Made by a program: the position numbers and the translations under genes
Source: Anaerolineae bacterium
GTDB taxonomy: Bacteria; Chloroflexota; Anaerolineae; 4572-78; J111
Direction of reading: 5' to 3'
NCBI GenBank assembly: GCA_020433785.1
Contig: JAGRCC010000171.1
Coordinates: forward strand, 1 to 15,241
Length of the DNA: 15,241 nt
The notes under the pieces: model-generated
Databases searched by the model: none
The model's input: only the letters and a program-made list of their open reading frames with translations
Told to the model about the DNA's origin: nothing
Part shown: positions 6,962 through 14,576 of the stretch, piece after piece
Position numbering within the stretch: the first letter of the stretch is position 1
How the letters are laid out: every line of letters starts with the position of its first letter

Positions 6962-8947
6962 CTAGCTACCGGAACTAATAACGGGTAAGAAGGTTAACTC
7001 TGCATCCTTCACTTGAACCTGATGGTTGGCCGAATTGACCTCGGTGTACCCTTTATCATCAGTAGCCCTAGCCTCAATGGTGTAGGCCCCTGGCTCAATT
7101 TGGGAGCTATTGACAATCGCGATCAGAAATTCTTCGTAGTCGCTATCAAATTCCCCATCAACCGGTTGAGCCGTCTGCCATGACCCCCCATTGAATTTAT
7201 ATTCAACTTTCTTAACCTTACCTCCCAACATATCATACGCTCTGCCATAAATTTGAGACAGCTTGTTGGCGGTAACTTCCGCTGGCAGATCTATTTCCGT
7301 GTTTAGACCGCCATCGACCGGGTCAAGAATTTTTATTGACCGAGTTGCATATTCTGTCGAGACATTGCCGGCCGAATCCGTCGCTGCGATGTTCAGATTA
7401 TACTGACCGGGGGAGGTCAAGCTGGTGGTAAAGGTATAATCCTCGCTGGTTGAGTTGAACTGACCGTCATTTGCTGTAGCCCACTGCCAAACGCCGCTGT
7501 TAATGCGATACTTGACCCCGGTTAGTCGATTAATGGTCACACTGTCGCGACTCGGCGAAGGATAAGGTGTAACACTGGCCATTCCGTCAACCGTTATCGT
7601 ATTTCCCGTATTGGAAAAATCATTGATAATAACCGGTAAATCGGTGTCCAGCGGATCAAAAATATTATCATTATCGCTATCTCGCCAACCAATCTGGCCG
7701 GCCGCATAGGCATCGATCTGTTTCGCATTAAAAGGCGAAGTTTGCCCGCGCATAATACTACCCGTATTTATGGCACAGGTACCGTACTGACTGTTCTGAT
7801 TTTCCACGTTTAAGTAGCCGGATTTTCTATCACAGGCTTGCAGAGCGCCGGAATATTGATCGAGCGCGTGAAAAATGTGGCCCATTTCGTGAGCGGCTAC
7901 AGCATCCATATAGTAAGGGCCATACCCGTTATTACCATAAGTCATCACCATAAATGGCCCCCCCAGATAAGCATAAGCAAAATAACCGTCGCTGAAACGA
8001 TTGTCACTATCAGTGGAACTATCGACCACAAAAATGGTGAAGGCCCAGTCAGTGTTATAGGTAGCCCGTAAATCATTGTTGTAGTCACGAACCCGATTGA
8101 AGTAAGAAGAAGAACTGTAGCCTAAAGCTCCCATCGCATCCTTTATCCAGTACTGTTGATCAGCATAGGGGCGAGTGATCGGCTCAATTGTGGTAGGCAG
8201 CGGATTGGTAAAATGATCATCATATACAAAGCTCAAATTAGCCCGGGGTTCAAGTTCCGCCCACCAATTCATGGCATTGACGATCTCATTAAACACCAAC
8301 TGTTTTTCATCAGCAGTCCAATCTTCAGATGAGGGATCGGTGCCGCCGTTGCTCTCAACCAATACGATCCCAACGGTGACAGTACCGGCCATAAATTCAC
8401 TGGTTTGATAATACCCTGGTGTCACTGAATTAGCCGCGGCTAGGCTCTTATCACCGGTGGGCGGCAAATCAGGGGCAATGAAGGCGTGCTCCTCTTCACT
8501 AAAATGATCGGCTACGGATTGACTGGCGACGCTGGTAGCATCGGGCGGCGCGATAATACTATTCCATACACTAGCTATTTGCCGAACTTTACCTCCATAA
8601 ATATCAACAGTGGCCAGATTGACGGGCGTCCTAAAAACTTGAGCTACTCCCGGTAACGTTTCGAGGGTCTGAATTAAGTCGGCCTGAACTTTGGCGATGA
8701 TCGCCTGGCCGGGAAAAACATGAGTGGCCTGACCGGCCTGGGTTTCAATAAATGATTGAACTTGACTAAATTGTTCAGCGTTACTGCCCGTGGCCATAAT
8801 TACAAAAACAGGGGTAGATGCATCTGACTGAGCAGCCAAAACGTCATAAGGCGAAATGGATATCAACATAACAAGTGTAGCTAAAAGTAAACCGAAACAT
8901 CTCGTATGACCAAAGAGGTTTTTGCAAATAAAATTTGTGGCGATCAT
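6962..8947 (-). CDS. Secreted zinc metalloprotease with I9-like propeptide and C-terminal Ig-like domains
   Basis: 661 residues. The start has GAGG six bases before the ATG. A signal peptide covers about 1-39, with hydrophobic core FGLLLATLVMLISI and likely cleavage near VLAAQ. Residues 46-110 resemble a subtilisin-type I9 propeptide. The catalytic domain (about 175-430) carries HEMGHIFHALDQY at 353-365. H353 and H357 would bind zinc, E354 would be the catalytic base, and D363 would be a third ligand, as in HExxHxxxxxD enzymes. SIM at 397-399 could be the Met-turn of a metzincin-like fold. Cys372 and Cys391 could form a disulfide. Residues 440-545 and 550-648 look like two Ig-like modules (TDSAGNVS; VEYKFNGGSW and GAYTIEARATDDKG). 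The protein ends LTFLPVISSGS. No peptidase family is assigned with certainty; M64-like or a relative is possible. It is convergent with the sigma operon, with a gap of only 15 nt. Confidence 0.85.
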   Translation of the reverse strand: MIATNFICKNLFGHTRCFGLLLATLVMLISISPYDVLAAQSDASTPVFVIMATGSNAEQFSQVQSFIETQAGQATHVFPGQAIIAKVQADLIQTLETLPGVAQVFRTPVNLATVDIYGGKVRQIASVWNSIIAPPDATSVASQSVADHFSEEEHAFIAPDLPPTGDKSLAAANSVTPGYYQTSEFMAGTVTVGIVLVESNGGTDPSSEDWTADEKQLVFNEIVNAMNWWAELEPRANLSFVYDDHFTNPLPTTIEPITRPYADQQYWIKDAMGALGYSSSSYFNRVRDYNNDLRATYNTDWAFTIFVVDSSTDSDNRFSDGYFAYAYLGGPFMVMTYGNNGYGPYYMDAVAAHEMGHIFHALDQYSGALQACDRKSGYLNVENQNSQYGTCAINTGSIMRGQTSPFNAKQIDAYAAGQIGWRDSDNDNIFDPLDTDLPVIINDFSNTGNTITVDGMASVTPYPSPSRDSVTINRLTGVKYRINSGVWQWATANDGQFNSTSEDYTFTTSLTSPGQYNLNIAATDSAGNVSTEYATRSIKILDPVDGGLNTEIDLPAEVTANKLSQIYGRAYDMLGGKVKKVEYKFNGGSWQTAQPVDGEFDSDYEEFLIAIVNSSQIEPGAYTIEARATDDKGYTEVNSANHQVQVKDAELTFLPVISSGS

Positions 8948-9088
8948 TTCCTACCTCTTGAAGTGTGGAAATTGTTGAAATCTGTGACCAGTAGATATTG
9001 ATGCCACTATCCTAATCGAAACCTTGTGTGGAATATGTAGAGGAAATGTTTGAATAAAATTGAATTTGCGTTTAAAAATTTGGGGAAA

Positions 9089-9274
9089 TTAAGCCACATT
9101 TAACTCTTCCGGCTCTCCTTTGACTTGAATCAGCTCGGATATTTGCGGATTTAATTTTTGATTATGAGGTAAACTACGGAGGGATTGCGCAATTTCTCCG
9201 GGGTTTCTACGGACGAAAGCCGCCGATTCCGGCTCTCGCTGAAGTGTTGAAAAGTGTTGAAAAAAGTTTGATTT
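9089..9274 (-). pseudogene. Possible ORF remnant, 61 codons, no start codon
   Basis: The minus-strand frame is open from just after a TGA (9277-9275) to TAA (9091-9089). It contains no ATG or TTG, and its only GTG is the second-last codon. The last ~50 residues have protein-like composition (REPESAAFVRRNPGEIAQ, then SLRSLPHNQ and SELIQVKGEPEELNVA). The 11-bp direct repeats fall in the same frame exactly 40 codons apart, giving REPES and GEPEE. It may be the tail of a decayed gene or chance. No family is recognised. Confidence 0.25.
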
Positions 9275-9311
9275 TCAACATTTCCAACAATGGCTTTATA
9301 AGTTTCAACAC
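9244..9311. repeat. Cluster of direct and inverted TTGAAA/TTTCAA repeats
   Basis: Two tandem 10-bp copies of GTGTTGAAAA lie at 9244-9253 and 9254-9263. Inverted copies follow: TTTTCAACA at 9272-9280 and TTTCAACAC at 9303-9311, with a degenerate TTTCCAACA between them at 9281-9289. The copies can pair in alternative hairpins. The arrangement resembles a multi-site operator or a structured leader upstream of the minus-strand protease gene. Confidence 0.6.
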
Positions 9312-9367
9312 ACTTTAAACAGTTTAACGCCGCAAATTATAGAAAAGTGGAGAAAAAGTTGAGGCAT

Positions 9368-9402
9368 AAAAAAAGCGGGAATGCAATGCATTCCCGCTTT
9401 TT
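9368..9402 (-). terminator. Intrinsic terminator of the LysM lipoprotein gene
   Basis: The core GCGGGAATGCA / TGCATTCCCGC (9375-9397) is palindromic apart from its central base. It is flanked by seven A on one side and five T on the other, so it has a U-tract in both directions. It begins 19 nt after the stop of the minus-strand LysM gene, which places it as that gene's terminator. Confidence 0.9.
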
Positions 9403-9421
9403 AAGTGTAAAGACCAATAGA

Positions 9422-10807
9422 CTAGGGTAAGAAAAGAACCTGACCCACAAAAATCTGGTTGGGATTGCTCAGACCGTTAGCGGCGGCTAGAGCCTCGGCA
9501 GAGGTGCCATAACGGGTAGCGATAGAGAATAAGGTTTCACCCGGAGCAATAGTATGTGTACCCGCGTTGGGGTTGCCATAGGTGTTATCTTGCGGAGGAT
9601 AATACCCGCCGGCCTGCGGAGCACCATAGCTATCATCATAAGGCTGTTGAGGCGCGGCCCCATAACCTTCATAAGGTTGTTGATACGGCTGCTGAGGGGC
9701 AGCACCGTAGTCTTGATAAGGTTCCTGATAGGGCTGTTCAGGAGCGGCTCCATAACCCTGGTAGGGTTCCTGGTAAGGTTGCGGGGGAGGGCCATAGCCA
9801 GCGGCAGGCGGTTGTTGGTAATACTCATCGCCCGGAACCGGACCATTAGCTCCGGGGGCAGGAATCATCAGCCGTTGCCCGGTTTGAATAATGTAGGGGT
9901 ATGGGATGCCGTTCGCGGCCGCAATCGCATCAACCGAAGTGGTGTACTGGAGCGCAATTCTAAACAAGGTTTCTCCCGGTGCAACCACGTGCATTGGCCC
10001 ATTACCATCACCCATAAAGGGCTGTTGGAACGTGGGCTGTTGATAGCCTGGCTGCTCAAACGGGGGTTGCTGGAAAGTCGGCTGCTGGAACGTCGGTTGC
10101 TGATAGCTTGGCGCGCCAAACCCGCTGCCGCCTTCGCCTGACACGCTTAATACCTGACCAACGCGAATGACATCGCTAGTCAGACCATTAGCGTAAACCA
10201 GATCTTCAACCGAGGTCCCAAAGCGTTGAGCCAGACTAAACAAGGTATCACCAGGCTGAACTGTATAGGATCCACCATACGCTGTGGCCGCCGGGGCTTC
10301 ATACTCGCCAGTGGTTGCGCTGTAGGGGGGATTAGCCGCCACCGGCCCACCGACCGGTAGATCATCGGAAATTGTGGCGTCAACCACAATAGCTTCTTCA
10401 GCAGACGGCGCTACCTCAGCGATTTCCGCTTCCGCACCCGTTTCTTCAGCCGAACCGGTAAATTCTTCGGTTACGGCTTCCTCAGCCGGCTCCGCAGGGA
10501 TTACTGATGACTCACCCGACAAATCAATCGGAATTGAAGTGGGAGCCGCGCCATCATCGATCATACTGGCGGTTACGGACCCCGTCGATAATGTCGCGGT
10601 CGGCTCGACATTAATGACGGTGGGCACTACGGTGGCCTCAGAGGCCAAATTCGTTTCTACGTTTAAGGGCGCTAAGGTGGGGGGCAGTTCAGAAACAGGG
10701 CCGGGATCAGACACATCGGCTTCATCGCGGCGCAATTCGCAGCCGGTCAAAGCGGCGAGCAAGATCACCAACATCAACAAATAGTGGATCTTCGATAACC
10801 TAACCAT
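9422..10807 (-). CDS. Lipoprotein with three LysM domains
   Basis: 461 residues. The N-terminus is a lipoprotein signal peptide, LLMLVILLAALTGC, with Cys23 as the lipidated residue, so the protein is anchored on the outer face of the membrane. Residues 30-178 are an acidic, Ala/Thr/Glu-rich disordered stalk. Three LysM domains follow: 180-222 (YTVQPGDTLFSLAQRFG), 272-315 (HVVAPGETLFRIALQY) and 417-460 (HTIAPGETLFSIATRYG), the last reaching the C-terminus. LysM domains bind N-acetylglucosamine-containing glycans such as peptidoglycan. Linkers are Gln/Pro/Phe-rich (236-264) and Pro/Tyr/Gln-rich with a 15-residue period (344-398). There is no catalytic domain, so this looks like a cell-wall or sheath-binding structural protein. 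A GGAGG site lies ten bases before the ATG. It has its own promoter and terminator, so it is monocistronic. Confidence 0.9.
   Translation of the reverse strand: MVRLSKIHYLLMLVILLAALTGCELRRDEADVSDPGPVSELPPTLAPLNVETNLASEATVVPTVINVEPTATLSTGSVTASMIDDGAAPTSIPIDLSGESSVIPAEPAEEAVTEEFTGSAEETGAEAEIAEVAPSAEEAIVVDATISDDLPVGGPVAANPPYSATTGEYEAPAATAYGGSYTVQPGDTLFSLAQRFGTSVEDLVYANGLTSDVIRVGQVLSVSGEGGSGFGAPSYQQPTFQQPTFQQPPFEQPGYQQPTFQQPFMGDGNGPMHVVAPGETLFRIALQYTTSVDAIAAANGIPYPYIIQTGQRLMIPAPGANGPVPGDEYYQQPPAAGYGPPPQPYQEPYQGYGAAPEQPYQEPYQDYGAAPQQPYQQPYEGYGAAPQQPYDDSYGAPQAGGYYPPQDNTYGNPNAGTHTIAPGETLFSIATRYGTSAEALAAANGLSNPNQIFVGQVLFLP
9614..9778. repeat. 45-bp tandem repeats coding a Pro/Tyr/Gln linker
   Basis: Three full copies and one partial copy encode 15-residue units such as PYQEPYQGYGAAPEQ, PYQEPYQDYGAAPQQ and PYQQPYEGYGAAPQQ between the second and third LysM domains. 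Copy number may vary between strains. Confidence 0.85.
10016..10102. repeat. 15-bp-type repeats coding a QQPTF linker
   Basis: Five-residue units of the QQPTF, QQPPF, EQPGY type repeat about six times between the first and second LysM domains. The peptide is low-complexity and probably a flexible spacer. Confidence 0.8.
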
Positions 10808-10871
10808 ACGTTATTTTCCTCCGCAAGGTTACAATAATGTTATAACTAGACATAATACCTGACTACTTTAC

Positions 10872-10900
10872 ATATTATCACACCTAGTATATTACGTCAA
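10872..10900 (-). promoter_or_regulatory. Sigma-70-type promoter of the LysM lipoprotein gene
   Basis: On the minus strand, TTGACG (10900-10895) and TAATAT (10877-10872) are separated by exactly 17 bp. Transcription would start near 10865, giving a leader of about 58 nt that contains the GGAGG ribosome site. This is the best housekeeping promoter match in the window. Confidence 0.65.
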
Positions 10901-10959
10901 GTTGTACTTCGGTAATATGTGCCTTTTTTGCCTTAAACTTGCCCTCTTGCCGGCTTGAC

Positions 10960-10965
10960 TATACT
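10960..10965 (+). promoter_or_regulatory. Candidate -10 element of the rRNA methyltransferase gene
   Basis: TATACT matches the -10 consensus at five of six bases. It ends four bases before an ATG at 10970 and ten before an ATG at 10976. A weak TTGCCC (10939-10944) is the only -35-like hexamer, at a short 15-bp spacing. If used, transcription would begin almost at the start codon. Confidence 0.4.
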
Positions 10966-10975
10966 ATATATGGCT

Positions 10976-12176
<1,201 letters not shown>

Positions 12177-12178
<2 letters not shown>

Positions 12179-12202
12179 AAAAAGGCGACCAAATGGTCGC
12201 CT
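12177..12202 (-). terminator. Intrinsic terminator of htpG
   Basis: AGGCGACC (12183-12190) and GGTCGCCT (12195-12202) form a perfect 8-bp stem with an AAAT loop. On the minus strand the stem is followed by a run of T (the A-run at 12177-12183 on the plus strand), so it terminates transcripts coming from htpG. On the plus strand it is followed by TATAAAATA, a poor U-tract, so it may serve the methyltransferase gene less well. Confidence 0.8.
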
Positions 12203-12228
12203 ATAAAATAAAGATTGGAGCAAAAGCT

Positions 12229-12287
12229 GGAGCAACAAAGCTTGCTTTGTCAAAGTTAAGCAGGATCAAAGCAAGCTTTGTTGCTCC
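12229..12287. repeat. Perfect 21-bp inverted repeat between convergent genes
   Basis: The arms at 12229-12249 (GGAGCAACAAAGCTTGCTTT plus G) and 12267-12287 are exact reverse complements, with a 17-nt loop. It lies between the htpG stop and the htpG terminator. A partial extra copy, GGAGCAAAAGC, precedes the left arm at 12217. The stem is far longer than a typical terminator. It could be a REP-like or MITE-like element, an mRNA 3' stability stem, or a second terminator for the plus-strand gene. Confidence 0.8.
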
Positions 12288-12299
12288 TTTACGGGTGTT

Positions 12300-14423
12300 C
12301 TATTCTTCCGTTTTCGGCTCAGCCTCAGCTTCCACTTCAGACGGCTCGGCGGGCGGATCGACCACCGGCGTCTCCTCAGGGGCGGCCCCAGCTTCAGCTT
12401 CCATTTCAGAAGGTTCAGCCGGCGGATCGACCACGGATGCCGCAGGAGCAGGTTCAGCCTTAACCGGCGCAGCGCCCATTTGCGCCGCGGCCAGCATCAA
12501 TTCCTGAATACGCGGAATCATATCGGCCGGGTTAGGATGAATGCCTTCGGTGACCAGTTCATTTTCGAAAAGCTGTTCGATCAACGGATTGACCAGCGGA
12601 TCACCAGCATTGGCCGTTAATCGGGCCGAGATATTCTGCACCATCACATTGCCGCGATTGATCTCCAGAATCTTCTTGGGAACCTGATATTCTTTGCCCA
12701 GCAGCCGCTGCACGCGATGCATGTTGGCGTTCATCGCATCGGGCGGATTGACCAGCCGCACCGGGCTGTCGGTGAGCAGCTTACTCTCGCGAACATCCTC
12801 CACCCGGTCGCCCAATACTTCTTTAAACCGACCCACCAGCGTTTCAAATTCATCACTGGACAGCTTCTCTTCGACTTTATCCTCAGTCTTGGCTTCCGCT
12901 TCTTCTGGCAGATCCAGGTTGGAGTCATCGACGTTTTTGAGCGGCTTGCTATCGTATTCGGTCAGGCCGATGAGCATAAAACTGTCGAGCGGGTCGGTCA
13001 GGTATAAGACCTCAATGTCGTGCTTTTTGAAATATTCCAGGTGTGGGCTGCGGGCCACCGTTTTGAAATCGTCGCCGATAATGTAGTAGATTTCGCTTTG
13101 GCTCGACTTCATACGATCGGCGTACTGCTTCAACGAGATTAGATCCGATGCGTCTTTACTCTGGCTCGATTGGAAGCGAAGCAGTTCGGTGAACTTGCTT
13201 TTGCTGTCGGGATCGGTGGCCAAACCTTCTTTGATGAAACTGCCGAATTCCTGCCAGAAGGTACGATAATCGTCGGGCCGGTCGCTGGCCATCTCTTCCA
13301 ACTGGTTGGCCACGCGCCGAACCAAAACCTTCTTAATTTTTTCGATCACCGGCGATTTCTGCACCATCTCCCGCGAGACGTTGAGCGGAATGTCTTCGGC
13401 GTCAACCACGCCTTCAACAAAGCGGAGGTATTGGGGCAGCAGTTCTTTGAAATTTTCTTGAATAAGTACCTTACGGGTATACAGCTTCAGGCCGTAATCT
13501 TCTTTGGCCCCAAACAGACGGTAATCTTTTTTCGACGGGATAAACAGCAAGGCGTAAAACTGCACCGGCACATCGGCCGAGGTGTGGATACGCAGCAGCG
13601 GCTCGCCAAAATCCATTGTGAGTTGGCGATAAAACGATTTGTACTTTTCCTCATCGACGTCACGCATGGACTGTCGCCAGATGGCCGTCTGTTCGTTGAT
13701 CTGGTTCCATTCGAACGTTTTCTCTTGGGGTTGGTCGTCTTCGCCGCTGGAAACTTTTTCTTCTTTTAAGTAGATCGGAAAATCGACAAAATCTGAGTGG
13801 GTTTTGATGATCTGCCTGATTTTGTAATTCTTGGCGAACTCGGTCGAGGTGTCATTCAATTTGATTTCGATGGTCGTCCCACGTTCGCTCTTGTCAGCCG
13901 GGCCAACCGTATAGGTACCGTGCCCGGTCGATGACCAGACTACGCCTTCGGCCTCAGGCTTGTAAGAGCGCGAAGTGACGGTCACTTCATCAGCGGCCAT
14001 AAAGACGGCGTAGAAGCCAACCCCAAACTGGCCGATCACATCAGCCGTTACGCCCTGGCCCTTTTTGCCCGCTTCCTCCATGGCTTGCAAAAACTCTTTA
14101 GCGCCGGAGTGGGCAATCGTCCCTAAACTCTGGACAATTTCATCGTGGGTCATCCCAATACCGCTATCACGGATAATCAGGGTGTTGGCTTTGTCATCCG
14201 CTTCAATCCAGATGCCCAACTCCGCGTCCGGGTCAACGACGTTACGGTTGGTCAGCATCTCAAACTTGAGCCGGTTCAGGGCATCTGAAGCGTTTGAGAT
14301 CAGCTCTCTGAGGAAGATGTCCCGGTTTGAATATAGTGAGTGAATGATGATGTCGAGAAGTTGCCGGATTTCGGCTCGAAACTCAATTTGCTCAGGTGCT
14401 GCGTCTTTGACAGTATCAGTCAT
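12300..14423 (-). CDS. htpG: Hsp90-family chaperone HtpG with an acidic C-terminal extension
   Basis: An ATP-dependent cytosolic homodimeric chaperone. Residues 13-220 are the GHKL ATPase domain: E40 in FLRELISNASDALNRLKFE (E40 catalytic, N44 metal-binding), DSGIGM at 86-91, SGAKEF in the lid and GQFGVGFYAVF at 131-141. The middle domain (about 235-490) includes LLFIPSKKDYRLFG, LYTRKVLI and LPLNVSREM-like IPLNVSREMVQKS. The dimerisation domain spans about 515-645. At 707 residues it is longer than the usual ~620-640. The surplus is an Ala/Pro/Glu-rich tail (about 650-707) with two copies of a 23-residue unit starting VVDPPAEPSE. A charged insert at 506-523 (EEAEAKTEDKVEEK) is also present. 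GGAGG lies six bases before the ATG. A promoter-like pair and an inverted repeat lie upstream, and dnaK precedes it on the same strand. Confidence 0.97.
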   Translation of the reverse strand: MTDTVKDAAPEQIEFRAEIRQLLDIIIHSLYSNRDIFLRELISNASDALNRLKFEMLTNRNVVDPDAELGIWIEADDKANTLIIRDSGIGMTHDEIVQSLGTIAHSGAKEFLQAMEEAGKKGQGVTADVIGQFGVGFYAVFMAADEVTVTSRSYKPEAEGVVWSSTGHGTYTVGPADKSERGTTIEIKLNDTSTEFAKNYKIRQIIKTHSDFVDFPIYLKEEKVSSGEDDQPQEKTFEWNQINEQTAIWRQSMRDVDEEKYKSFYRQLTMDFGEPLLRIHTSADVPVQFYALLFIPSKKDYRLFGAKEDYGLKLYTRKVLIQENFKELLPQYLRFVEGVVDAEDIPLNVSREMVQKSPVIEKIKKVLVRRVANQLEEMASDRPDDYRTFWQEFGSFIKEGLATDPDSKSKFTELLRFQSSQSKDASDLISLKQYADRMKSSQSEIYYIIGDDFKTVARSPHLEYFKKHDIEVLYLTDPLDSFMLIGLTEYDSKPLKNVDDSNLDLPEEAEAKTEDKVEEKLSSDEFETLVGRFKEVLGDRVEDVRESKLLTDSPVRLVNPPDAMNANMHRVQRLLGKEYQVPKKILEINRGNVMVQNISARLTANAGDPLVNPLIEQLFENELVTEGIHPNPADMIPRIQELMLAAAQMGAAPVKAEPAPAASVVDPPAEPSEMEAEAGAAPEETPVVDPPAEPSEVEAEAEPKTEE
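12323..12436. repeat. 69-bp tandem duplication in the htpG tail
   Basis: Two copies with a 69-bp period (starting at 12323 and 12392) encode VVDPPAEPSEVEAEAEP and VVDPPAEPSEMEAEAGA near the C-terminus of HtpG. The copies are highly similar and in frame, so the tail grew by duplication of a 23-codon unit. Confidence 0.8.
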
Positions 14424-14474
14424 GGCTTGCCTCCGTATAGGTGATTTTGATTGGTTTGGGAAATTGAGCGATTT

Positions 14475-14503
14475 AGAGATGGGAAGATTGAAAACCCATC
14501 TCT
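14475..14503 (-). promoter_or_regulatory. 9-bp inverted repeat at the predicted htpG transcription start (candidate heat-shock operator)
   Basis: AGAGATGGG and CCCATCTCT are exact inverted copies separated by 11 nt. The repeat starts four bases after the candidate -10 box and lies in the 5' leader of htpG. Size, symmetry and position resemble the HrcA operator CIRCE (9 bp, 9-nt spacer), but the sequence is different. It could instead be a 5' mRNA stem-loop. Confidence 0.45.
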
Positions 14504-14506
14504 TCC

Positions 14507-14535
14507 ATCTTAGCTCTTTTCATTTAAACTGGCAA
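14507..14535 (-). promoter_or_regulatory. Candidate sigma-70-type promoter of htpG
   Basis: On the minus strand TTGCCA (14535-14530, five of six consensus bases) and TAAGAT (14512-14507, four of six) are separated by exactly 17 bp. The predicted start is near 14500, giving a leader of about 77 nt. The -35 box overlaps the foot of the hairpin that follows dnaK. Confidence 0.5.
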
Positions 14536-14564
14536 GAGGCCAGGCGCCTGAACCTGACCTCTTG
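14533..14564 (-). terminator. Hairpin after dnaK, possible terminator
   Basis: CAAGAGGTCAGG and CCTGGCCTCTTG form a 12-position stem with one mismatch and an 8-nt loop, 13 nt after the dnaK stop. There is no U-run right after the stem (CCAGTTTAAATG), so termination may be partial, allowing some read-through from dnaK into htpG. Confidence 0.45.
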
Positions 14565-14576
14565 AATATAACTCAA

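Larger units (their letters stand above)
8948..9421. other. 474-nt AT-rich non-genic region upstream of the protease gene
   Basis: No complete gene was found on either strand. The region holds a cluster of TTGAAA/TTTCAA repeats (9244-9311), an 11-bp direct repeat TTCCGGCTCTC at 9107-9117 and 9227-9237, an open frame without a start codon on the minus strand (9089-9274), and the terminator of the LysM gene at its right end. It lies between two minus-strand genes, so the protease promoter should be here. No -35/-10 pair close to 8947 is convincing. TTTCAACAATTTCCACACTTC-like sequence just before the protease ribosome site echoes the repeat cluster. Confidence 0.7.

Noticed and set aside
9336..9341. 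Perfect TATAAT on the minus strand in the non-genic region, a possible -10 box for the protease gene.
   Set aside because: No acceptable -35 hexamer lies 16-18 bp upstream, and it is almost 390 bp from the protease start in AT-rich DNA where such hexamers arise easily.
9554..10141. Long plus-strand open frame antisense to the LysM gene.
   Set aside because: It is an artefact of the Pro/Gln/Tyr repeat composition; the sense strand encodes clear LysM domains.
13170..13769. Long plus-strand open frame (199 codons) antisense to htpG.
   Set aside because: It mirrors the conserved htpG coding frame, has no recognisable domain, and the sense protein is certain.
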